Source: Symmachiella dynata (GTDB taxonomy: Bacteria > Planctomycetota > Planctomycetia > Planctomycetales > Planctomycetaceae). Taken from it: DNA of 64,000 nucleotides. Below, piece by piece: positions 56,637 to 64,000 of this stretch (the stretch's first letter is position 1; each line of letters opens with the position of its first letter). Both the position numbers and the translations under genes were made by a program. The DNA lies in NCBI RefSeq assembly GCF_007747995.1, contig NZ_CP036276.1:1417001-1481000 (forward strand), read 5' to 3'. The notes under the pieces are model-generated. The model did not search any database. It saw only the letters and a list, made by a program, of their open reading frames with translations, and had not been told where the DNA came from.

Positions 56637-57075
56637 TCCGGTAATTCTGTAGTTGTCAGTCATCAATGGGGGCCAGAAATGTCGTTGACATAAGTGCAAC
56701 ACCCATCACTACTCTCCAATTTACGGAGATCTGCCTATCGGTGTCAACAAAAAAAACTCTATTTTGGGAGTTTTTTCTGTTTACCTAAAACTCGCAGTTT
56801 AGGGTGGAGATTCTGCGATATTTGGTCGACATACCGCAGAAATGCAGCCCCAACGCAGCAGGTGCTTGGGGAGGGGCGAGAGGTCCATTGGGAATTTTGC
56901 CGAAACACTGGCCATCACGGGCTCCGAAAGGGCGTCCAAGACGCACTCTGGCTGTTTTTGGCCCAATCTGCAGCTCAATAACCGTGCTGGTGATTCACGA
57001 AATCATCATGATTTCGTGTTGAGAAAACAGGGGCGAGGCTTCGTCTGGATAGCTGCCTCTGCCCCTGTCGCTTTC
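56637..57075. other. Gene-free region between the small secreted gene and the TPR gene
   Basis: About 440 bases. Contains T-rich stretches near 56750-56780 and GATTCACGAAATCATCATGATTTCGTG near 56992-57018 in which CACGAAATCAT pairs with ATGATTTCGTG as an almost loopless hairpin. On the minus strand it is the downstream side of the TPR gene and the promoter side of the small gene. No coding frame is credible. Confidence 0.45.
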
Positions 57076-60000
57076 TTATTTTTTCTCGACCTCTAGGCCC
57101 AAGTCGTGGACGAGTTGGTCATGCGCTTCGATTTCACGAGGATGCAGGTTGTGGGGGGTGAATCCCAGTTTGCGCGCTTGCAACATGGTCCGTTTTGCTT
57201 CAGAAAAATCGCCGGCCAGCAAATAGGCTTGCGCGAGGTGGTAGTACATCGATTTGTTGTTGGACGTTGATTTGACCGCGATTTTCAGGTCGTTAATCGC
57301 TGCGGTCGCGTCTCCTTGAATCATATGAATTGTCGCACGCGTGTCGAGGAATTCGGGCACCGGACCGCGAACCGCAATGGCTTCATTAATCAAATTCAGG
57401 GCTCTCTCGGTGTTTTGTTCATTGCCGGTACTCATGGCGAGCAACCAAGCGAGGTTGTTGTTCGCTAGCACATTTTTGGGATCTTGTTTGAGAATCAGAT
57501 CATAAGCGGCGATGGCTTCGCTATCGAGTTCTTGGTAGTCCCGTAACGTGGCAAGCTGCAGCTTGAGGGGAATCGAGTTTGGGTCTTGGGCCACGGCCTG
57601 GTCCACACTTTGGGCGACACGACGAACCTCTTCAGGCGTAGCGAACCCAGTGCGTAGTAGCGCGACTTTCAAGGCAATCAATTGGGCAACAGGGATACTG
57701 CCGTCATCAAGTTGGTCACAAATCTCGAGTGCTTCAGAAATGCGTTTCTGTCGGCCATAAAAGCTAGCCAGGGCAAATTTGGCAGTTGGTTTTCGCGACA
57801 GTTGTACATAGTCGCGGTAGATTTCTTCAGCTTTCTTGATGACAGCTTCGTTGGCAGCGGAAATTTCCTCGCCTGCCAGGGTCTCCAATATTTTAGCGAT
57901 CGCTAATGTTTCTTCGGCGAATAAATCTCCCCGTGCGACGACCTTGCCTGTGAACGCAGCGGCGAGACGGGCGGCTTCTGCCGGCTTTTTATCTTTGTAA
58001 AGTTCGCGGGCGTTTTTCAGCACCTCGGGAGCTTGGCGATCGTCTGTTGACTTTACGAATTTTTCGAAGACGTCAAGCAATTCTTCGGTCGGCTGGGGAT
58101 CGGCCTTGTAGAGTGTGCCGATCTGCATGGCTAAATCGAGGTCGTACTTGGGGGGCGGATGGTTGTCTAAAAAGTCTGTGAGCTCCTGCACAGCAGCTTC
58201 TGTATCATCGTTGGCCATTTCCATACGGGCTTTGATCATGGCCAACGTCATCGAACCGGGCGCGATTTGCTCCAACCGTGAAATGAAGGGAGCGGCATCT
58301 CGTTGTTGGTTTTGGCTGATCAATCCATCAATGTATTCGGCAAGGTATTTTTCCGAATCCGGGGCGGCATCTACCAAATTGAGCAGTTGACTTTTAGCAG
58401 CATCCCAGTTGCCGCGCATCTGGTACAGCTTGGCCAAGACGAATCGTTCCTGCAGATTCATTTGACCAGCGGCATCAATTTCGTTGAGAATTTCAATCAC
58501 TTGTTTTTGTGCGTCTTGCGTAGCATGGCGATTCAAGATTTCCATTTTGACGCGCAAATCTCTGAGATCGTGTGACTCGACGAGGTTTTCATCGATAAGC
58601 TTCACAGCATTTAAGCTTTCCTGGTAGACGTTTGTCGTCCCTAGTAGTAATGCTTTTCGTCGGCGGGCGGATTTGACGAATGGTTCGTCAAATTCCGATT
58701 TGCGCTTGAGGATTTTGTCCAGGTAGATCAACGCCTTTTCACGTTGTCCGGTTTTTGCATACAGATTGGCGGCGACGCTGTATAAGCTTGGGTTTTTCTC
58801 GTCGATAGAGAGGGCCGTGTTAACGGCTTGTTCGGCAGCCTCGGCATTTTTCAGGCTGACGTAGTAGTCAATCATTTCGCCCAGCAGAATGCTATCGGTG
58901 GGGCGTTGGCTGAGTGCGGCTTCGTATTCGCTGGTCGCTAAGTCCAGGTTTCCGACGGCGCGATACATTCTGGCTAACAGTGCATGATTGTCTTCACTGC
59001 CCAGGTTGGTTTTTGCTTTCTCGACTTCCAGCACCGCATCCTCGCGGCGGTTGGCCTCCAGCAGGTAAGCGATCAGTGCCAGACGTGCTTTGGGATCCTG
59101 AGGAGCGATTTCAACCGCTTTGCGGAAATGCGGCTCGATTTCAGTGTCTTTGTCGACGCGTTTTTTGCTGCGCGCCTCCATCAGATTGATTTGCCCGATG
59201 CGGAGGTGATAATTGGCGTTGTTCTCCTGGTCGGGTGAGATTTTCTTGAGGAGGTCAATGGCGTCAGCATAGTCCCCGAGTTGCATGAACGCCTGTGCTC
59301 CGTATGCTCCCAGGCGGTTGCCCGAGCCGGACCCGTTACCCGGCGTGAGCACTTCGGGTTTGCGGATTTGTACGCGATTGACGATTCTGCGAATCTCATC
59401 GTTCCGGTTGTATTTAGAAAGCAACGGAATGAGTTGATCCAAGACGAGGGAGTTGTACTCGCCCAGGTCGACGGCAATCAAAAAGTTATCAATAGCTGCT
59501 TGTTCATTGCCCAAAGCAAGTTCCACGCGTCCCAATACGGCTAGGATTTCGGTGTCTCGCGGCTGCTTGCTCTTGGCGGCGAGTAACAATTTTCGAACGC
59601 GCTGCAGTTGCGCAATAAGTTTCTCATCAGTTACAGTCATCTGTTGATTGGTCAATTGCCGTTGCTGGAATTCAATTTCAAGCAACATCGCGTTCGCTTC
59701 AGCAAAATCACCATTCGGTCCGCCGGCGCCTTCAATTTTGCGGATTTCTGCGGCGATGTGCTTCGCATCTTTGAGTAGACCCTCGTATTGAGTACGCAGT
59801 TCAGCCAACTTGTCAGCCGGGAGGTCGGGTTGAACATTGCTGAGCAGAAACTTGGATTCGGTTAGTACCAATTGCAACAAGAACTGTTGGAACTCCAAGT
59901 TGAATGGTTTGGTGTCAACGATTTTTTGCCAATAGTTGCGCGTGTTCTCGATGGATCCGAGGCTTAGATTGGCCATACCGAGACCTCTCCAAAGCTGGAT

Positions 60001-62397
60001 TTTCTCCTCGTCGCTCATGTCGCCCAGGTCGTCTCCCAAAGCGTTGATTTGCTTGAGGGCTTCGGCCTTGTCTTCATCATCAGCGTGCAGAAGAGCTATT
60101 GCGTTGGCACGCGTTGCGAGCAGGACGGGGGTGGGGCCGAATATTGCATCCGCTTCGTCTAAGATTTTTAGGGCTTCAGCCTGTGTGCTTCGTTTCTTCT
60201 CTTCATCCTTATCCAGCGACCCTCGCAGGAATTGCACACTCGCCAATTCCGACCAGTACGTCGGTTCCTCGGGTTGTTGCTCGATGGCCTCGCGGAGCAA
60301 TGTCTCGGCTTCATTGAGCGCTAGCTTGGCTTGTTCAGGTTTGGTGTCGCTCAATTCCGAAACATTGTTTTTATAAGTATGAACATACGCCGTTTTTACG
60401 GTGGTCCAATCCGGCGAGAATTTGCGGCCCGTTTTATCAAGCAGGTCGAGAATTCTAGTCATCTGTTTACGAACCGCATCCCATTTGCGGCTCTGTACGG
60501 GACGATTCTGCATTTGATGGATGTAAAGTCGAGCGAGCTGAGACGCGACTCCATCCACAGACATACTTGTCAGGTTCAAATCCTCAATCGCCTCGTCGGC
60601 ACGTCCGGCCCGCGCCAAGGCGTTGGCAAGTTGGACTCGTACCGCAATCATCAGTGGATTGAGTTCCTTGGCGCGTTCCAAGGCACGCAGTTGCAATTGC
60701 AAATTGCCGGTTTGGCCATAAGCGGTGGCCAACATCATGTTGATTCTGAGAGAGAGAAGATTGTTATCCAGCAATTCTTCTCGCGCTTCGACCAAAGCAG
60801 GAATCGCTTTCCCCCAGTCCTGTTGTTCGTAGAGCTGCAGAGCCTGCAGAAAATCGACGTGACTGCCGGGAGCATTACGTTCTTTTAAAGAGGTGAAGGC
60901 GTCTTCTAATTCTTGGTTCTTACCGGCGGAATCGGGACCTTCCTCCCAATACTTGGCCAGGATCATTTGTTCGGCCAATTCCAACCGCAAACGTAATTCT
61001 TCGTTCGTTGGGAATCGCAGTCCCTCGGGGATTTGGGCCAAACCATCTTTGAGGTATTGAATCGGAGCCGTAAGGTCCCGTTCAGCGAGCGGTTTTGAAA
61101 ATTGTAACGACTGTTGGTTTTTCGACAGCAATAAGTAGCTGGTCAGGTTGGATGGTTGGCGCTCAAGGACCGTGGTGGCGAATTGGTGCGCCTTTTCCCG
61201 GTATTTCTTTGCGGTCTCGCGGTCTCCATGTTCGTTGGCATACCTGGCGGAGGTTGAGTAAATTCTTGAGGCAACCAGAAACGGTTCGATTTCCTTCTCC
61301 GGGGAATCGATTGTCTCGTCGATACTTTGCTCGGGTTGCGCGATCAAGGATTCCAGTTGCTTGACTGAATCTTCGATGTCGTTTCTGGCTTTCTCCAGGT
61401 CGGCATCGCGGAGTGCGTCGTTGTCAGCTGTTTCGCTACTTTCTTGTTCCAGGACGGCTCTGGTGAAAAAGGCCTGATAGGCAGGCTTGCCGTTTGCCAC
61501 CATTTTTTCACCAAGCCGTGCGATTACTTCGTCGACGGTCACTCCCGTTCTTCCAGAAGGATCATACCCCTGGTAAGGGACTTCGCGCGGGTGATCTCGG
61601 ATGACCAAGATCAGGTTTTTGTAAGCCTCGACCATACTGGGGTCCAGCGCGATGGCCTCGTCAAATGCGCTGGCGGCTTGTTTCCATTCTTGTAGTTGGG
61701 CGGCACAAATTCCGGCCCACAATTTTAATTCCGCGTCATTGTCATTTTCGCTGTTTTCATCATTTTTGAGCTCATCGTTGAGTTCTTCGATGTCCTTCGC
61801 AGCGATTTTGATCAGGCTGGTTTCTCTCGTCAAAGCTCCGACATTCATGGCCACTTTAATGGAGCGGCGGCGGAGAGCTTGGTATTGTTCGGCAACTTCA
61901 TCTGTCGCGGTACCCGCTTCAATCGCGGATTCCAATTTGCGCAGAGCTGCATTGATACGCTCGTGCACTTTCCGTCGGGAACCGGGGGCGGTTTGGAATT
62001 CATCAGAGGACTTGGCGTACAGCAACCAAGCTTCGTGATCTTCTGTTTCCAGTTGCAGGTACTGCCCGAGGTAACGGATCGCATCTCGGCGTTTTTGTGC
62101 AGCTTGTTTTTCCAGCTTTTCCAGTTTCTCGCCTTCGGCCGACTGCGCGGCGGTTTCGTCAGCCTTTGCCTCGTCCAACAAGCGGACGGCGCGGTCATAT
62201 AGGTCGCTTGCGTTTCGGTCGACCATCACACCGTGCACGAGATGAATCACGGTCCCTGAAACCAACAGCGCAACCGCCAAGATCAAAACCAGTCGTCCAT
62301 TGACACGTCCATGACGTGTCTGGTGCGAAGTCGATTCAATTCCGAGAATTTGAGTTTTCATTTGCAGTCCAACCTGGCTTGAATTTGTTGCCGACAT
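57076..62397 (-). CDS. Giant TPR-repeat membrane protein
   Basis: A 1773-residue protein. A short cytoplasmic N-terminus and one helix at about 36-56 (LVLILAVALLVSGTVIHLVHG) are followed by some 1700 residues of helical tetratricopeptide repeats (for example WLLYAKSSDEF, AASAFDEAIALDPSMVEAYKNL, LAWLLAMSTGNEQNTERALNL). TPR arrays scaffold protein assemblies. Some very large TPR proteins accompany exosortase/PEP-CTERM systems; the PEP-CTERM gene 1 kb away makes that link worth noting, but no lipobox or family signature supports it. The start may be 62397 or the in-frame ATG at 62361; neither has a strong ribosome site. Confidence 0.85.
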   Translation of the reverse strand: MSATNSSQVGLQMKTQILGIESTSHQTRHGRVNGRLVLILAVALLVSGTVIHLVHGVMVDRNASDLYDRAVRLLDEAKADETAAQSAEGEKLEKLEKQAAQKRRDAIRYLGQYLQLETEDHEAWLLYAKSSDEFQTAPGSRRKVHERINAALRKLESAIEAGTATDEVAEQYQALRRRSIKVAMNVGALTRETSLIKIAAKDIEELNDELKNDENSENDNDAELKLWAGICAAQLQEWKQAASAFDEAIALDPSMVEAYKNLILVIRDHPREVPYQGYDPSGRTGVTVDEVIARLGEKMVANGKPAYQAFFTRAVLEQESSETADNDALRDADLEKARNDIEDSVKQLESLIAQPEQSIDETIDSPEKEIEPFLVASRIYSTSARYANEHGDRETAKKYREKAHQFATTVLERQPSNLTSYLLLSKNQQSLQFSKPLAERDLTAPIQYLKDGLAQIPEGLRFPTNEELRLRLELAEQMILAKYWEEGPDSAGKNQELEDAFTSLKERNAPGSHVDFLQALQLYEQQDWGKAIPALVEAREELLDNNLLSLRINMMLATAYGQTGNLQLQLRALERAKELNPLMIAVRVQLANALARAGRADEAIEDLNLTSMSVDGVASQLARLYIHQMQNRPVQSRKWDAVRKQMTRILDLLDKTGRKFSPDWTTVKTAYVHTYKNNVSELSDTKPEQAKLALNEAETLLREAIEQQPEEPTYWSELASVQFLRGSLDKDEEKKRSTQAEALKILDEADAIFGPTPVLLATRANAIALLHADDEDKAEALKQINALGDDLGDMSDEEKIQLWRGLGMANLSLGSIENTRNYWQKIVDTKPFNLEFQQFLLQLVLTESKFLLSNVQPDLPADKLAELRTQYEGLLKDAKHIAAEIRKIEGAGGPNGDFAEANAMLLEIEFQQRQLTNQQMTVTDEKLIAQLQRVRKLLLAAKSKQPRDTEILAVLGRVELALGNEQAAIDNFLIAVDLGEYNSLVLDQLIPLLSKYNRNDEIRRIVNRVQIRKPEVLTPGNGSGSGNRLGAYGAQAFMQLGDYADAIDLLKKISPDQENNANYHLRIGQINLMEARSKKRVDKDTEIEPHFRKAVEIAPQDPKARLALIAYLLEANRREDAVLEVEKAKTNLGSEDNHALLARMYRAVGNLDLATSEYEAALSQRPTDSILLGEMIDYYVSLKNAEAAEQAVNTALSIDEKNPSLYSVAANLYAKTGQREKALIYLDKILKRKSEFDEPFVKSARRRKALLLGTTNVYQESLNAVKLIDENLVESHDLRDLRVKMEILNRHATQDAQKQVIEILNEIDAAGQMNLQERFVLAKLYQMRGNWDAAKSQLLNLVDAAPDSEKYLAEYIDGLISQNQQRDAAPFISRLEQIAPGSMTLAMIKARMEMANDDTEAAVQELTDFLDNHPPPKYDLDLAMQIGTLYKADPQPTEELLDVFEKFVKSTDDRQAPEVLKNARELYKDKKPAEAARLAAAFTGKVVARGDLFAEETLAIAKILETLAGEEISAANEAVIKKAEEIYRDYVQLSRKPTAKFALASFYGRQKRISEALEICDQLDDGSIPVAQLIALKVALLRTGFATPEEVRRVAQSVDQAVAQDPNSIPLKLQLATLRDYQELDSEAIAAYDLILKQDPKNVLANNNLAWLLAMSTGNEQNTERALNLINEAIAVRGPVPEFLDTRATIHMIQGDATAAINDLKIAVKSTSNNKSMYYHLAQAYLLAGDFSEAKRTMLQARKLGFTPHNLHPREIEAHDQLVHDLGLEVEKK

Positions 62398-62918
62398 GCG
62401 GCCGTTTTTTTGAAGGGATCTCTCTGGTGATTCGCATCATTCGAATTCGAGCGGTCCGTCAACAGTCTCTGCCCCGTTTATGACTCGTGCCCCATTGATT
62501 CTTCTTAGTACTACTGTGTGCAGTCAGAAATCGGTGGATGAGTCCCCAGCATATTTTCTGTTCAATGAAAAAAAACGTGCGAGAACCGGTTTGGCCCCTC
62601 CATTGGCCATGCGGAAATGCGTTGACATTCCGCAACATCCCATCACGATCAGGGAGTTCCACACAATGCGTGCAAACCGCATTCGCTGTTGTTCCATGCG
62701 TCCAGCCAGTATTGACGGTACGCAGGAGACGTTCCTGGCAGTTCAGGGAACATCTCTTATGGACAATGTAGCGGCCAAATCCTTGAGCGTCCTCAAGGTA
62801 ACGACTCTCTGGACAATTCACAGCGCGAAATTCACCGATTTTTTCGGAGATACGGGTCATTCCCGATTTTACGCCCCTCCTGGCAGCATGCGGCAACTAG
62901 GCTGACATTCTTGCACGG
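62398..62918. other. Gene-free region upstream of the TPR gene
   Basis: About 520 bases. Overlapping frames of about 140 residues exist on both strands (62459-62896 and 62480-62905) but neither has protein-like composition, a ribosome site or a domain. Presumed to hold the TPR gene promoter. Confidence 0.4.
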
Positions 62919-63686
62919 TCATCGCTGACGTGTCGCTTCATACAGTACAATTCCGGCCGCGACAGCTGCGTTGAGCGAACCGATTTCTCCTTGCAGCGGA
63001 ATTCGCACGAACCCGTCGCAAACCGCTTGGACCTCGGAGGAAATTCCGGTTCCCTCATTACCGATGACCAACCCGATCGGGCCGGACAAATCGTGCTTGA
63101 AAATCGGTTCGACCGCCTTTTCACTCGCTCCATAGACCAAGATTCCCTGCGTTTGCAGAAGTTGAATCATGGTCGCCACATCTGCAGATTGCACAATGGG
63201 TACGCGGTTGACTGCGCCGACGGAACTTCGCGCCACCAGACTGTTGACCGTCGCTTGGCGGTGTTTTCCAACAACGATTGCCGAAGCGCCAAACACCTCA
63301 GCCGAGCGGATCACCGCACCAAAATTGTAGGCGTCCTGCATCGCGTCTAAAATTAAATAGAGCGGGTTCTTTGCCGGATTTTGTAAGACCTCTTCGGCCG
63401 CCTTGTAAGGGAAAATCCCCATCTTGGCGAGATAACCTTGGTGGTCCTTGGTTTTGGCCAATTGGGTCAAGCGGGTAGCTGTTTCCACGATTACCGGGAC
63501 ATGGTGACGGTCGGCGAGGCTTTGCAATCGCGACAGTTCTTCCTCGCCCAAGCGGTCGGCCAAATGGATTTCGTGAATGGGCCATCGATTGGCTTCGAGC
63601 GTTTGCCGTACGAGGTGCCGTCCCCATAGCCAACAGCGTTGATGATTGCCCAACAACGCGTCTCGCCGTTTTTTTGCAGCTGCCAC
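62919..63686 (-). CDS. SpoU/TrmH-family RNA 2'-O-methyltransferase (RlmB-like)
   Basis: A 255-residue SPOUT methyltransferase that would methylate a ribose of rRNA or tRNA. N-terminal substrate-binding domain (LLGNHQRCWLWGRHLVRQTLE), then the three SPOUT motifs: LDAMQDAYNFGAVIRSAEVFG near 119, IGLVIGNEGTGIS near 201 and IPLQGEIGSLNAAVAAGIVL near 226. RlmB-like sequence order suggests 23S rRNA. A GTG at 63686 is preceded by AAAGGGA and gives a normal length; the frame runs further upstream into the neighbouring gene and is not needed. Confidence 0.9.
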   Translation of the reverse strand: MAAAKKRRDALLGNHQRCWLWGRHLVRQTLEANRWPIHEIHLADRLGEEELSRLQSLADRHHVPVIVETATRLTQLAKTKDHQGYLAKMGIFPYKAAEEVLQNPAKNPLYLILDAMQDAYNFGAVIRSAEVFGASAIVVGKHRQATVNSLVARSSVGAVNRVPIVQSADVATMIQLLQTQGILVYGASEKAVEPIFKHDLSGPIGLVIGNEGTGISSEVQAVCDGFVRIPLQGEIGSLNAAVAAGIVLYEATRQR

Positions 63687-63756
63687 TGCGGTCCCTTTCC
63701 AAGCGATGGCTACTCTGCCAGCTGACCAGTATTGCTCTGCAGCGAGTCTCAGTTTT

Positions 63757-64000
63757 TTACGGTGTGAGCCGTTTGCTGATTTCGCCAAGAACGTTGTCGA
63801 GTTGCGATCGGACTTCGCTCGTGGCGGGATAAACGACGCGGCCCCGTTGGTCGTTTGTGATGGCCACAACATCGAATTCACCATTACGGCGTCTTAGGGG
63901 CATCACATAGGAGTTTCCGGTTGACAGATTGGAGATTTCAGAGAGTCCGACGACGGTGAGTTCCTTATCGGGAAATACGCCGTACATCGTTTCGGCAACA
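63757..64000 (-). CDS. C-terminal part of a gene cut by the window end
   Basis: The frame is open to the window edge and ends at 63757, about 70 bases before the methyltransferase start. The visible 80 or so residues (TMYGVFPDKELTVVGLSEIS, then RRRNGEFDVVAITNDQRGRV and LDNVLGEISKRLTP) are soluble and end in a helix. No family recognised. An internal ATG exists at 63987, but the frame continues upstream of it. Confidence 0.5.
   Translation of the reverse strand, partial: VAETMYGVFPDKELTVVGLSEISNLSTGNSYVMPLRRRNGEFDVVAITNDQRGRVVYPATSEVRSQLDNVLGEISKRLTP

Noticed and set aside
62459-62905. Overlapping frames of about 140 residues on both strands
   Set aside because: Neither has a ribosome site, domain or protein-like composition, and they lie in the promoter region of the TPR gene.

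Overview
The window looks like a chromosomal segment of a planctomycete (order Planctomycetales), moderately GC-rich. The evidence is family content: a cysteine-rich repeat protein of the YTV type known from Rhodopirellula cell walls, a PEP-CTERM protein, a large Hanks-type kinase with a long non-kinase tail, PQQ-like propeller proteins, futalosine-pathway menaquinone genes, and many conserved hypotheticals with few strong Shine-Dalgarno sites. No rRNA, tRNA, CRISPR array or insertion sequence was seen. Everything is read by eye; family calls rest on motifs, not on searches. Layout: 199-6716 (minus) is an S41 protease, a propeller protein and a Ser/Thr kinase. 7556-11524 (plus) holds an Fe-dependent alcohol dehydrogenase overlapping a PQQ-like protein, then a secreted glycosidase-like propeller. 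11774-17582 (plus) holds a HemN-like radical SAM protein and a compact run of chorismate-lyase-like protein, halogenase-like flavoprotein, DUF3311 protein, Na+/solute symporter and hotdog thioesterase, which together suggest aromatic-acid or pigment chemistry. 17855-23641 (plus) is the most striking block: a P1B-type ATPase fused to an SPFH (HflK/stomatin) domain, followed by two more SPFH genes. Then come mqnA-mqnC, a NatA/NatB-like ABC exporter whose permease is fused to a CPBP protease, a HEAT-repeat membrane protein, the YTV protein, and a second, ordinary Zn/Cd-type P-ATPase (minus). 35408-42733 is an accessory region. It has an ABC ATPase joined to a GNAT domain across an A9 slippery run, a minimal phage packaging set (small-terminase-like, large terminase, portal) without head or tail genes, and an AT-richer two-gene cassette (two TM helices plus a GAF-like domain, with a small partner). 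This region is full of heptamer arrays and hairpin repeats. 42865-54807 carries UbiA-family and phosphohexomutase genes, a coiled-coil membrane protein, a nucleotide-sugar set (UDP-glucuronate epimerase-like, UDP-xylose synthase-like, and an extended SDR apparently starting at ATC), a PQQ-like protein and a solitary sugar-ABC permease. 55140-64000 (minus) holds the PEP-CTERM protein, a small secreted protein, a giant TPR membrane protein, a SpoU-family rRNA methyltransferase and the tail of a further gene. Gene-free stretches are used repeatedly for intergenic repeats: 7-bp-period arrays, a GGAGACC-type interspersed element, and families of short hairpins.
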